Positions 23,575 to 32,433 of a DNA stretch of 62,489 nt are shown one piece after another. The notes beneath the pieces are model-generated. The model was not told where the DNA came from. It did no database searches and saw only the letters and a list, made by a program, of their open reading frames with translations. A program made the position numbers and the translations under genes. Positions within the stretch are counted from its first letter, which is position 1, and every line of letters begins with the position of its first letter. The stretch is from Planctomycetota bacterium (GTDB lineage Bacteria; Planctomycetota; UBA1135; GCA-002748355), in assembly GCA_002748355.1 (NCBI GenBank), contig PDSF01000048.1, positions 1 through 62,489 on the forward strand. The letters run 5' to 3'.

Positions 23575-25572
23575 GTGACATCGGAAACACCCAGCAACGA
23601 CCCGACCGAGGCCTGCCCGCCATTCATGCTCCACGTCTGGCATGACGGTGAGCGCACAACGCATCGCTTTAACACCAGCCCGGTTAGCATCGGCCGCTCT
23701 CGGGGTCGAGGTGTTGCTCTGAGCGACCGCGCGATTTCCCGTCACCACCTAAGCATCTTCTATCGCGAGAACCGCTTTTTCGTGCGGGACGAGGGCAGCC
23801 AAAACGGCAGCTTCCTTGATGGACGCCGAATCGAAAGCTCAGCCTTGGTCGCAATGAATCCCGGCTCAACCCTGCGGGCTGGAGGTTTCGAAATCGTTGT
23901 TGAGCCCCTGCCACAGGAGGTAGATGAGTGCAGCAAGATGACCGAGGCCACCGCCGGCGGCGAAGAGAGCCTGGATATGGGCACCTTCGCGCGGCTGCTC
24001 CAGGCATTGAATGCTGAACTCGATCAACAGCGACTCCTGCCGCAGATCGTGGAAGCGGCGATACGTACCACCGAGGCCGAGCGCGGCTTCATGGCCCTCG
24101 AAGACGGCGAAGGCTTCCACGTTGCGGTCGCACGAAACTTCGTTGGCGAATCCATCGCCGACGCCACCAGCAGCTTCTCGCACACGATCGTCCGCGAAGT
24201 GCTGGCCAGCGGTGAGGCGCGCTTGACCGTCAACGCTCAAAGCGACGATCGATTCAAAGCGCTGAAGAGCGTCGAGGACCTCCGCCTACGCTCCGTTCTC
24301 TGCGTCCCCCTACGCGTAGCCGGTCAGATCGAAGGTGCGCTGTATTTGGATAACCGTCTGCAACAGCACGCCTTCACTGAAGAAGACCGGCAGATGCTGG
24401 TTGTGCTTGCCGACATCAGTGGGGTCGCAATACGTAACGCCCGCCTCGTCGCCGACCTGCGCAAAAAGAACGGCGCCCTGGTAGAAGCGCACGACCGCGT
24501 TGCCGAGCTAAATGCTCGCCTCGAAGGCAAGGTCAAGCGCCAGGTCGCCGAACTCAAGGAAGTCCGCGAGGAGCTCGCCGAATCGCGCAAGGCCCTGGGG
24601 CTCCGTCATGAATACCGCAAAATCATCGGCGAGAGCCCAGCCATGCAGGAGCTCTTCCGCTTGCTCGACCGCTACGTCGAGTCTGCGGACCCAGTGCTGA
24701 TCCTCGGCGAGTCGGGCACCGGCAAGGAGCTGGTGGCTCGCGCCCTCCACGAACAGGGCCCCCGCAGCGAAGGCCCGTTCGTTTCGGAAAACTGTGCGGC
24801 CCTACCCGAAAACCTGCTTGAGAGCGAACTCTTCGGCTATGAACGCGGCGCCTTCACCGGCGCAACTCGCAGCCACAAGGGGCTCTTTGAGCAGGCCAAG
24901 GGCGGAACCCTCTTCCTCGACGAAGTCGGCGACATGTCCCCGGATCTCCAGTCAAAGCTGCTCCGGGTCATCCAAGAAAAGGAAGTGCGGCCGATCGGTT
25001 CGGGCCGCACCGTTTCGATCGACGTGAGACTGGTAACCGCCACACACCGAAATCTGCCAGAGATGCTGAACGAGGGCGGCTTCCGCGAAGACCTGTTCTA
25101 CCGCCTACACGTGCTGCCGATTCGCCTGCCGCCACTGCGTGAACGCCGCGGCGACGTGCCCCTGCTCGTCCAGCATCTGATCCGGCGGGCCTGCCTGGAT
25201 GCCAAGCGACCGATTCCACGTATCGACCCCAAGGCCATCGACCGCCTGAATGATTACTCCTGGCCTGGCAATATCCGCGAACTCGAAAACGAGATCCGGC
25301 GCGCACTCCTTCTCTGTGAGGGTGTCATCCAGCCCGCGCATTTCAGCGACAAGGTCCAACACCCCAAGCTCTCCCTAGAGATGGGAGCGCCCTTACCCAG
25401 CGAAACAGGGTCCAGCCTGCCTGAACTCGTACGCCAGCTGGAGGAGGCCGAAATCCGTCGGGCCTTTGCCCGCAGCGGTGGCAACAAATCAAAAGCCGCG
25501 GATCTGCTCGGAATATCGCGCTTCGCATTACAGCGAAAACTGGACAAGTTCGAAATCGAGCGGGAGGACTGA
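23575..25572 (+). CDS. sigma-54-dependent transcriptional activator with FHA and GAF domains
   Basis: A 665-residue bacterial enhancer-binding protein. Order of domains: an FHA domain (about 20-105) with VSIGRSRGRGVALSDRAIS and HHLSIFYRE, for binding phosphothreonine; a GAF sensor (about 140-300); a short coiled linker; the AAA+ domain with Walker A GESGTGKE (about 378-385), the sigma-54-contacting GAFTGA loop (about 425-430), Walker B GGTLFLDEVGDM and the sensor segments; and a Fis-type helix-turn-helix NKSKAADLLGISRFALQRKL (about 632-651). FHA input suggests control by Ser/Thr kinases of the kind encoded at 52448. The start is uncertain: GTG 23575 was chosen, TTG 23530 and ATG 23626 are possible. 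Targets are not evident in this window. Confidence 0.93.
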   Translation: MTSETPSNDPTEACPPFMLHVWHDGERTTHRFNTSPVSIGRSRGRGVALSDRAISRHHLSIFYRENRFFVRDEGSQNGSFLDGRRIESSALVAMNPGSTLRAGGFEIVVEPLPQEVDECSKMTEATAGGEESLDMGTFARLLQALNAELDQQRLLPQIVEAAIRTTEAERGFMALEDGEGFHVAVARNFVGESIADATSSFSHTIVREVLASGEARLTVNAQSDDRFKALKSVEDLRLRSVLCVPLRVAGQIEGALYLDNRLQQHAFTEEDRQMLVVLADISGVAIRNARLVADLRKKNGALVEAHDRVAELNARLEGKVKRQVAELKEVREELAESRKALGLRHEYRKIIGESPAMQELFRLLDRYVESADPVLILGESGTGKELVARALHEQGPRSEGPFVSENCAALPENLLESELFGYERGAFTGATRSHKGLFEQAKGGTLFLDEVGDMSPDLQSKLLRVIQEKEVRPIGSGRTVSIDVRLVTATHRNLPEMLNEGGFREDLFYRLHVLPIRLPPLRERRGDVPLLVQHLIRRACLDAKRPIPRIDPKAIDRLNDYSWPGNIRELENEIRRALLLCEGVIQPAHFSDKVQHPKLSLEMGAPLPSETGSSLPELVRQLEEAEIRRAFARSGGNKSKAADLLGISRFALQRKLDKFEIERED

Positions 25573-25623
25573 GGTGAACGCGGAAAGGCTTCGCCTGGCC
25601 CCCGAGGACTATGGGATAAATCC

Positions 25624-26577
25624 ATGACATTACTCGCAGGACTCGATATCGGTGGCACGAGAATCGGCGTTTGCCTTGGACGGAAAAATGGCGCCGTAAT
25701 TGCTAGCCAATCCTTCCCCACCCCTCAGGCGCAAGCGCCCAGTGCGACCTTATCGCAATGTGTGCTGATCCTCCGGGAGTTGCAAGAGCGGCACGCACGC
25801 GGTGAAACACTGCACGCGATCGGAGCGGCAGTGCCGGGCCCCTTCGACCCCAAGTCGGGTAGCTTCGGAGATGTGCCCAATATGCCACGCTGGCACGGCT
25901 TCGATTTTCGAACGCAGCTCACCGAACTCGCCGGCTGCCCGGTTTTCGCGCGTAACGATGCCAATGCGAGCATGCTCGCAGAAGCTCTCTGGGGCTCGGC
26001 TCAAGATGTCAGCAATGCCATCTTCCTCACCTTCAGCACCGGGTTCGGCGCGGGCCTTTGGCTCGATGGCCGCCTCTACGAGGGCCCACGCGGCCTGGCC
26101 GGGGAGATCGGACACCTGCGACTGAGCGAAGCCGGGCCGGTTGGTTTCGGCAAATGCGGCAGTGTCGAGGCTTGGCTCAGCGGACCTGGAATCGTTCAGC
26201 AGGCCGAACTCGAAGCACTTTGCGCCAAGCAGCGGGGGGAAGAGACCAAGCTCTCCGAGCCGCATCTGCGGACCGAGTTCGTCTTCGAAGTCGCACGACT
26301 CGGGGACGTCGCGGCGCTCCGAGTCATTCAACAAGTGGCCAAAAAACTCGGGCAAACCATCGCAATTCTCGCCGACCTCTTTGACCCGGAGCTGGTGATC
26401 CTCGGCACCATCGGCATCGCCCACTATGACCTACTCGAGGCCGAGACCCGCCGTGTCCTCCACGAGGAGGCTCTGGAGCTCACTGCACGCGGCCTACGCA
26501 TCCAGCCCTCGCAACTACAACTGCGCGAACACCGAGCAGCGCTGGCAAGCGCGGCGAGCGAGGTTCAGCCGACATAG
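25624..26577 (+). CDS. ROK-family sugar kinase (glucokinase-like)
   Basis: A 317-residue ROK kinase that phosphorylates a hexose with ATP. Seen are the N-terminal phosphate loop GLDIGGTRIGVCLG, GAAVPGPFDPKSG, the sugar-binding/catalytic stretch FARNDANASMLAEALWG with its Asp, and TFSTGFGAGLWLDGRLYEG. The zinc motif of ROK proteins (CxCGxxGC) is reduced to GKCGSVEAWLSG, so most of the zinc-binding cysteines are missing; this is unusual for glucokinases of this family. It begins 51 nt after the regulator gene on the same strand. Substrate could be glucose, fructose or an amino sugar. Confidence 0.85.
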   Translation: MTLLAGLDIGGTRIGVCLGRKNGAVIASQSFPTPQAQAPSATLSQCVLILRELQERHARGETLHAIGAAVPGPFDPKSGSFGDVPNMPRWHGFDFRTQLTELAGCPVFARNDANASMLAEALWGSAQDVSNAIFLTFSTGFGAGLWLDGRLYEGPRGLAGEIGHLRLSEAGPVGFGKCGSVEAWLSGPGIVQQAELEALCAKQRGEETKLSEPHLRTEFVFEVARLGDVAALRVIQQVAKKLGQTIAILADLFDPELVILGTIGIAHYDLLEAETRRVLHEEALELTARGLRIQPSQLQLREHRAALASAASEVQPT

Positions 26578-26629
26578 CAGGCTTGCCGAATCAGAAGCTA
26601 TCAGCCCAGGTCGATGGCGAGCGAAGAGC

Positions 26630-27895
26630 ATGCAGAGCCCCGAACGCGAGAACTTCATCCCCTTCCGCAAACAGGACCTCCTCCAGATGTGCCTGAGCGA
26701 TGATCGGCTCTCCTCCGAGGAACAGGGGAGCTACCGGGAACTCGCGACATTGCTCGAGAGCATCTTCCATTTCGAGTTCCACGAGAAGCTAGAGGAGCTC
26801 AAGGACTGCTATGCCCCCTTCGATCCGGATAGGGATACCCGGGTCGTGGATTCGCTTCGGCCGCAGCCAACACCCGAGCTGCAGCAACGACTGGTAGCCG
26901 CCTTGCGTGAGGTCCTCGAGAAGAGCAATTACGAACAGGTAAGCCAGGAGGAACTGGATGAGGCTATGAACTCGGAGTCGCTGTTCCGGATACGGCTTTT
27001 CGTCGACTTCGAAGACTTCGAGGAGGTGCTGTTCTTCCGGCGCGGCGTACGCGAGCGCAACGAGACCCTCAAAACCTGGATGGGGCTACGCAAACAAAAG
27101 ATCGACGTCTCGCTCTTCGAGCGCGTCGCGATGTATGTGAAGTTCAAGCCATCCAGCTACTTCGAAGCAAAGGGGCGCAAGGGGCTCCTATTCGAACCCG
27201 GATCGACGATCCTCAAGCTCTTTCGCAACGTGCCGAAGGCCGACCTCGAGATGCTCTTTCCGAACACCGAGGTCCGAATGAAGCCCATGGACAAAGTCGT
27301 GATGGGAGTACCGGCGGTTGCGGGTGGCATCGCCGTAATCGCGACCAAGCTTGGCGCGGTCTTCGCCTTGATCGCCTCTCTGATTGCGTTCTGGCTCGGC
27401 TTCGAAGAAAAGGAGCCCATCTTCGACAACAAAACCCTGATCGCTCTCGGTGTGGGCTTAGGCACGCTCGCGGCGTATTTGTTCAAACAGTGGAACAAAT
27501 ACAAGAACCGCAAAATCAAGTTCATGAAGACGCTGACGGACAACCTCTACTTCAAGAACCTCGATAACAACGCGGGAGTCTTCCATCACCTGATCGACAG
27601 CGCCGAGGAGGAGGAGTGCAAGGAAAGCCTCCTCGCATACTTCTTCCTAGAACAGGCAGAGGAGCCCCTGAGCGAAGAAGAGCTAGACAAGCAGATCGAA
27701 TCCTGGTTCCGCGAAAAATGGGACACTGATCTCGACTTCGAGGTCGACGACGCCCTACAAAAGCTCGAACGCCTGGGCCTAGCTCAAAGTCAGAGCCAGC
27801 GCTGGAGCGCGCTCCCGCTCGACGCGGCCAAAGCACGCCTCGACGAGATCTGGGATCACTATTTTGAGTTTCACCAGCCAAAGCTGACGAACTAG
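26630..27895 (+). CDS. TMEM143-like membrane protein (DUF3754)
   Basis: A 421-residue protein similar to the TMEM143/DUF3754 family, known from eukaryotic mitochondria and scattered bacteria and of unknown function. The N-terminal region has ENFIPFRKQDLLQMCL, a helical HFEFHEKLEELKDCYAPFDPDRDT segment, and FEEVLFFRRGVRERNE and MYVKFKPSS motifs. Two or three membrane helices follow (about 228-260 and 272-290: VVMGVPAVAGGIAVIATKLG, and ALGVGLGTLAAYLFKQW). The C-terminal part (NLDNNAGVFHHLIDSAEEEE and onward) is acidic and soluble, ending in a probable winged-helix-like stretch. The start at ATG 26630 is preferred because upstream in-frame sequence overlaps the kinase gene. It may share a transcript with the two genes before it. 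Confidence 0.8.
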   Translation: MQSPERENFIPFRKQDLLQMCLSDDRLSSEEQGSYRELATLLESIFHFEFHEKLEELKDCYAPFDPDRDTRVVDSLRPQPTPELQQRLVAALREVLEKSNYEQVSQEELDEAMNSESLFRIRLFVDFEDFEEVLFFRRGVRERNETLKTWMGLRKQKIDVSLFERVAMYVKFKPSSYFEAKGRKGLLFEPGSTILKLFRNVPKADLEMLFPNTEVRMKPMDKVVMGVPAVAGGIAVIATKLGAVFALIASLIAFWLGFEEKEPIFDNKTLIALGVGLGTLAAYLFKQWNKYKNRKIKFMKTLTDNLYFKNLDNNAGVFHHLIDSAEEEECKESLLAYFFLEQAEEPLSEEELDKQIESWFREKWDTDLDFEVDDALQKLERLGLAQSQSQRWSALPLDAAKARLDEIWDHYFEFHQPKLTN

Positions 27896-28005
27896 CAGGC
27901 TCCCAATCTCGCGGCACCAGGATCAATCAATCGCCGTACAGGCTGTTGAAGAAATCTCAGGAGCCCTGCATCACCCTCGCTACGCCAAGCGGTCTCGTTA
28001 GTAAC

Positions 28006-28992
28006 TCAGCGAGTAAAGCCCGGTGACGAACCAGGCTTCTTTTCTGAACCAGACTTCTTCCCCGGCTCTTCCTTTGGCTTCACAGGATCAAAGCCTTTCG
28101 AGGCCGGATCCCCGTACGGGTCGTCTTCAACCCTGGCACTAGGGTCGTCGGCAGGATCTATACCCGGTTCGGGCTTCCCAGCCTTCTTCCCTTCTTGCTT
28201 AACGAGTTCTTTCAGCGCGAGTCCCTTCTTCCAGTCGTCGAAGACGTCCATGAAGCGCCGCTCTTTCTTGTTCGGGTAAACGTTGATGATGATCGCACGC
28301 CGCTTGAGTTCGGCGATCTTCTCGGCATTCCAGCCCTTGGAAGGCGGAAACTCATCAACCAACGCGAGGAGCCGCTTTTGTTCGGCTTCGATTTTTGCCC
28401 GCTCCGCCGCAGCCTTCTGCTCGGCTGTAAGTGCAGATTTCTTCGCGGTCTTTAGCTTATGTGCATCAGCCCGCTTTTTGATTTCCTCGCGCCGCTTCTC
28501 TGCATATCGACGCGCCTCGGCCTCTTTCTCCTTCATCGAGTCATGGATCGACTTGACCTCGAGATCTGTTAGGAGCTTCAGCACTCGATAGGTCTCGATG
28601 CTGCGGTACGGAATAAAGATATATCCGACGGTGCCGTTGTAATAAAAAATCCTGAGGCCCGCGCCCTTCACCTTCATTTCGCTGCGGATGAACTCGAGCC
28701 CAGCCGGCCGCTCGACGAATCGTCCATTCTTGACGACCCCTTCGAGCCTCTCGCCATTGCGCAACTTCACACGCACCCGCACGTGCGACTCGACATACTC
28801 ACCGCGGCGCATGCGCGAGCGAGCATCACGAATACGCTCACGGATCTCCTTACGCTTTTTTTCCAGGATCGCTTGGCGCTTCTTTTCGGCGCTTTCTTGG
28901 CGCTCCTTCTTGCTAGGAGCCTTCTGAGCGAAAGGGCTCGCACATAGAGCGCTGGCGCAGAACAAGGTGGCAACGAGGCGTGGCGACATCAT
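28006..28992 (-). CDS. secreted charged coiled-coil protein of unknown function
   Basis: A 328-residue exported protein with a signal peptide (MMSPRLVATLFCASALCASP, cleavage near FAQ). It is extremely rich in Lys, Glu and Arg. Two long helical stretches (about 25-65 and 150-205) look like coiled coils around a small beta-rich part (HVRVRVKLRNGERLEGVVKNG and YNGTVGYIFIPYRSIETYRV). The tail is a disordered Pro/Lys/Glu/Gly-rich segment. The middle part resembles planctomycete proteins that assess 'rim' or SHD1-like charged regions, but I cannot name a family. The start is ATG 28992 with AGGAG about 10 nt upstream; ATG 28989 is equally possible. No functional partner is evident. Confidence 0.7.
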   Translation of the reverse strand: MMSPRLVATLFCASALCASPFAQKAPSKKERQESAEKKRQAILEKKRKEIRERIRDARSRMRRGEYVESHVRVRVKLRNGERLEGVVKNGRFVERPAGLEFIRSEMKVKGAGLRIFYYNGTVGYIFIPYRSIETYRVLKLLTDLEVKSIHDSMKEKEAEARRYAEKRREEIKKRADAHKLKTAKKSALTAEQKAAAERAKIEAEQKRLLALVDEFPPSKGWNAEKIAELKRRAIIINVYPNKKERRFMDVFDDWKKGLALKELVKQEGKKAGKPEPGIDPADDPSARVEDDPYGDPASKGFDPVKPKEEPGKKSGSEKKPGSSPGFTR

Positions 28993-29129
28993 GTGGAGCG
29001 TCTCCTGTGAGGGCAGCCCAGAATCTCTCCCCTTCCTATCGGCAACCGGCCACTCCTCAATCCAGCCGAAAGCTAGCAGAAGGAGCTTTGCCCCCGTGCG
29101 CATGTTTCAACAGTCGGCCAGGGGGAAGC

Positions 29130-30071
29130 TCAGCGCCTACCAGGAAGACGCCCCAGCCCAGCGCTGAGCATGCGGTAGTGAATCTCGACGACATCCTCTT
29201 GCCGGGGCGGGTAGCCACCACCAAGCACCGCTGCCACCGGGAGCCCACGCTCCACGGTGGCGGCAAAGACAAGCCGATCTCGTTCGGCCAGCTCATCGAT
29301 GCTCAAAGAAAGCTGCCCAAGACGATCGTGCTTGTAAGGGTCAGCGCCCGCCAGATAGATCACGAACTGGGGAGCAAAGTCCGCTACCTGCTCCAAGGCA
29401 GAACGCAGTGCTGAGAGGTAGAGATCGCCTCCCGCCCGATCGGGGAAGCCCACATCCAGGTCCGAACTCTGCTTGACCGGGTAATTCCGATTTTGGTGCA
29501 GCGAGCAGGTAAAAACGCGTTTTTCAAACTCGAAAGCCCGCGCCGTTCCATTGCCCTGGTGAACATCGAGATCGATGACAGCGGCGGAATCGATCTCCCC
29601 GCTCTCAATCAAAACCCGGAGTGCAACAACTACATCATTAATGGCGCAGAAGCCTTCGCCCTTCCAAGGGAAGGCGTGGTGGAAGCCTCCCCCCAGGTTC
29701 GCGGCGAAGGGCCGCTCCCCAGCAGCCGCACGCGCTAGGGCCGCACGACAGGCCGCGAGTGTCCCTCCCGTCATCGAGTAATAACCGTCCAGCACTTCGC
29801 GAGTGCAGGGGGCCTCGAACTCGAACAGGCCGAGCTGGGGCTGCGCGGTCATCGCCTCAAGACGATCGAGATAGACCAGAGAATGTCCCAGACGCAGCTC
29901 AGATCGACGGGCCATGGGGGCCAGGCCAATCTCGTCCACTCGGCAGAGGCCACTCTGGAGCACGCGACGCCGCAAAGCAGCGTATTTGTCTTGCGGCCAG
30001 ACCTGGCCTTCCCAGGAAAAATTGTATGCCCCTGCAAACCAGAGCGGCGGTGGCAGTGCTGGCGAACCCAC
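29130..30071 (-). CDS. histone deacetylase-family amidohydrolase (class IV/AcuC-like)
   Basis: A 313-residue zinc amidohydrolase of the arginase/deacetylase fold. Signature residues are GGGFHHAFPWKGEGFCAIND (catalytic His pair), IDLDVHQGNGTA (zinc-binding Asp and His), YLAGADPYKHDRLGQLSLS (second zinc Asp) and LGGGYPP. Bacterial members deacetylate lysines on proteins such as acetyl-CoA synthetase, or acetylpolyamines; the substrate here is open. The start was set at GTG 30071, which has AGAGGT 9 nt upstream and avoids overlapping the divergent gene. The ATG at 30122 would add 17 residues that do not resemble the family. Confidence 0.87.
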   Translation of the reverse strand: MGSPALPPPLWFAGAYNFSWEGQVWPQDKYAALRRRVLQSGLCRVDEIGLAPMARRSELRLGHSLVYLDRLEAMTAQPQLGLFEFEAPCTREVLDGYYSMTGGTLAACRAALARAAAGERPFAANLGGGFHHAFPWKGEGFCAINDVVVALRVLIESGEIDSAAVIDLDVHQGNGTARAFEFEKRVFTCSLHQNRNYPVKQSSDLDVGFPDRAGGDLYLSALRSALEQVADFAPQFVIYLAGADPYKHDRLGQLSLSIDELAERDRLVFAATVERGLPVAAVLGGGYPPRQEDVVEIHYRMLSAGLGRLPGRR

Positions 30072-30080
30072 GTTTTCAAG

Positions 30081-30086
30081 ACCTCT
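30081..30086 (-). promoter_or_regulatory. ribosome binding site selecting GTG 30071
   Basis: AGAGGT on the minus strand lies 9 nt upstream of GTG 30071 and decides the start of the deacetylase-like gene over the upstream ATG 30122. Confidence 0.6.
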
Positions 30087-30107
30087 AGGATGATAGGATG
30101 CCCTGTC

Positions 30108-31013
30108 ATGGAAGCGCCACAACCCTTATTCGTCCAGCACCCCCCCCGGCGAACCCTGGCCCTGCTGCCTCTCGCCTTACTCAGCCTGGCCCTCATGGCT
30201 TGGGGACTCACCCCGCCAAAAGCCCAAAAGCCAGCACAGACCCAGGAGAGTAAAAAGGTCCTGACACCGATCGGCGAAGTCCGCGTCCTAAGCAAGGCCG
30301 AAGCGCGCAAGGCCGTCAAAGCCTTAAAAAAGGGCGCGCTCTCCACCCGCGCTTTCAGCCGTGAAGAGCTGCGCCAGCGACGCAAAAAGGGCAAAGGCGG
30401 CAAGGCTCCACCGAGCGGGAGCTTCCTACGTCGGCTCGAAGAGGTGGAGAAAATCCAAAAGGTCCAGCACGAATCGCTGGTCCCGTTACTCAGCAAAATC
30501 ATCAAAGAGGATCCGGCCCTCGCTGTCCGCAGCAAGGCAGCCATGGCGCTGCTGGCCCAAGCAGCGGGACCTGCGACAAAAGCGGCCGAAAAGCTCCTGG
30601 CCAAGGTCGAGCTGCGCAAGCAGGGCTCGGTAGCGGCCCCGCTTCTCAAGCTGCTTAGCTACTACGGCGCCAAACAGAGCTTCTGGAACGGGATCTACGA
30701 CAAGTTCCTCGACTTCAGCGCCGTTGCCCAAATCGCCATCTGCAAGTCCATCGGCAAGCGCAAAGACTGGAACGGCCTAGAACTCCTGCTCGAACACCTC
30801 GATGCCCCCAAACCCATCGACAAGGAACATGCGGACAACCCCCCAGAGAGCTATTGGAAAATGCGCTGGGAAGCCTGGCAGGCCTTCAAACCCGAGCTCA
30901 TCAAGTCGCTGGAGATACTCCTTGGCAAGAAGTTCACCAATCGCGAGAGCGCTGAGGCCTGGATCCAAGAACAAGGCGGAGTCCGCAAACTGCGCAAGCA
31001 GCAGAAAAGCTGA
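30108..31013 (+). CDS. membrane-anchored or secreted HEAT-like repeat protein
   Basis: A 301-residue protein with a strongly hydrophobic N-terminal segment (TLALLPLALLSLALMAWGL) acting as signal or anchor, then a basic linker. A helical region follows with two HEAT/ARM-like pairs (LVPLLSKIIKEDPALAVRSK, AAPLLKLLSYYGAKQSFW and a third weaker one). The C-terminus (MRWEAWQAFKPELIKSLEI and the KFTNRESAEAWIQEQGGVRK stretch) resembles planctomycete proteins with repeated 'AAxxW' helices. Function is unknown. It starts at ATG 30108, 36 nt from the divergent deacetylase gene, and is followed 6 nt later by the nucleotidyltransferase gene, so the two are likely co-transcribed. Confidence 0.65.
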   Translation: MEAPQPLFVQHPPRRTLALLPLALLSLALMAWGLTPPKAQKPAQTQESKKVLTPIGEVRVLSKAEARKAVKALKKGALSTRAFSREELRQRRKKGKGGKAPPSGSFLRRLEEVEKIQKVQHESLVPLLSKIIKEDPALAVRSKAAMALLAQAAGPATKAAEKLLAKVELRKQGSVAAPLLKLLSYYGAKQSFWNGIYDKFLDFSAVAQIAICKSIGKRKDWNGLELLLEHLDAPKPIDKEHADNPPESYWKMRWEAWQAFKPELIKSLEILLGKKFTNRESAEAWIQEQGGVRKLRKQQKS

Positions 31014-31019
31014 AGCAGT

Positions 31020-32429
31020 ATGCCTCACCCCTCGCCAACATCCGAGAGTATCCTCCATTCCTTGCAGAAAGAGCCCTGGATCCTGGCTCCTGAGCTAGAA
31101 CTCTGTGTCGTGGGATCCAGCGCTCTGCGCATCGGCTGCGAACTTGAAGGGTTGCCCCTCCCTCCACGCCCCGGAGACGTGGACCTCGCTTGGCGCCTCC
31201 CCCGCGACGAGGGCGCCGCCCTGCTCGCCAAACACGGAGCCCAAGCAACGGGCTCAGCGGCAGCAGCTGCCCGCGGAACCCTGCACGTCCGACTCTGTGG
31301 CGAGCATGTAGAACTCACTAGCTTCCGCGGCGGAGGCAAGAGCCTCGAAGAACGAATCCGAGAGGATGCTCTGCGACGCGAAGCAACGATCGGCGCACTC
31401 TTCTTCCAGCTGGCCAATGGCCAGCTCCACGACCCTCAAGGCGGACTCGCTGACTGGCGCCATGCTCTGATCCGCGCCTGCGGCTCCCCCGAGGAACGCC
31501 TGCGCGAACACCCGCTTCGGGCGATTCGCTACCTTCGGCGTAGCAGCGAACTCGGCTTTGACCTAGAGCCTGCTACCCGCCAAGCCATACGTGAACTCGC
31601 CGTCGAGCTCTGCCCGAACATCGAAGGCGCAGCCCTTACAGTCGAGATCCGCAAGGCTCTGCTGAGCTGCCCGAGCCCGGGTACCTTCCTGCTTCGCCTT
31701 TTCGACGAAGGGCTCCTAACTCCTCTGCTTCCCGAGCTTGCCTCCCTCTTCCAGGGGCATTCAGCTGAAGAGTTCGAGAAGCATCCTGGGAGATCGCCTT
31801 CCTTGCCCATAATCCTCGCCCTTGAGGAGGCAGCCGAATTGGGCCAAGGGCTAGGGCTCGAGGATGCCGACCGCATCCTGCTCTTACTCTCCGTCCTCTG
31901 CCACGAGATCGGAAAGAGAAATAGCTGCAAGGACGACAGGCCAACACTGCCTGGCCAGGAACGAAGCGGCGGCGACGACATCGGCTCGCTCTGGCAGCGC
32001 CTTCCCGGACTAGCGGATAAGCGCGTGCGCCGACTCTGCGCGGCGCTCACCGAGCACCACCATCAGCTCTTCCGGCTCCGCAATCTTCCAGCAACGACCG
32101 CCGCATGCCTTTGGGAGGAAACTCTCCAACGCCTGCGTGACTCGCACGCACTCATCGCCTGGGTCTCGCGCTGCGACCAGGCAGGCCACATGCGGCACGC
32201 AGAGGAAAAGCAAGAGATCGCCAATCCACCTCCAGTTCAGGCACAGGAGCTGCCCGCGGCCAGAGAAGAGCGCATCCTCCACGAACTCACGGAACTAGAC
32301 CGACTCATGCGCAACGTGCGCGGCAACTCCGCCCGCAAACGCTTCGGGAAGGATCTCCCGGCACTGCGAAAACACCTGCACGGCGAACGCGTCCGAGCCT
32401 TACAGGAGAGCGGCTTTACCCAAGCCTAG
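31020..32429 (+). CDS. CCA-adding enzyme/poly(A) polymerase-like nucleotidyltransferase with HD-type region
   Basis: A 469-residue class II tRNA nucleotidyltransferase-like protein, which would finish or repair the CCA end of tRNAs. The neck region is typical: EDALRREATIGALFFQLANG, LHDPQGGLADWRHALIRACG, ERLREHPLRAIRYLRRSSELGF. A downstream HD-like segment (LSVLCHEIGKR, then LCAALTEHHHQLFR) fits CCA enzymes of the HD type. The catalytic head is odd: the usual GGAVRD/DxD region reads LCVVGSSALRIG and PGDVDLAW, so the double Gly and the Arg-Asp are changed while DVD remains. This may signal altered activity. It follows the HEAT-like gene by 6 nt and ends 4 nt before the convergent phosphatase gene. 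Confidence 0.78.
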   Translation: MPHPSPTSESILHSLQKEPWILAPELELCVVGSSALRIGCELEGLPLPPRPGDVDLAWRLPRDEGAALLAKHGAQATGSAAAAARGTLHVRLCGEHVELTSFRGGGKSLEERIREDALRREATIGALFFQLANGQLHDPQGGLADWRHALIRACGSPEERLREHPLRAIRYLRRSSELGFDLEPATRQAIRELAVELCPNIEGAALTVEIRKALLSCPSPGTFLLRLFDEGLLTPLLPELASLFQGHSAEEFEKHPGRSPSLPIILALEEAAELGQGLGLEDADRILLLLSVLCHEIGKRNSCKDDRPTLPGQERSGGDDIGSLWQRLPGLADKRVRRLCAALTEHHHQLFRLRNLPATTAACLWEETLQRLRDSHALIAWVSRCDQAGHMRHAEEKQEIANPPPVQAQELPAAREERILHELTELDRLMRNVRGNSARKRFGKDLPALRKHLHGERVRALQESGFTQA

Positions 32430-32433
32430 AAGC

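Noticed and set aside
30072..30122. Upstream ATG start for the deacetylase-like gene
   Set aside because: It would add 17 residues unlike the family, overlap the divergent HEAT-like gene, and lacks a ribosome site; the GTG at 30071 has one.
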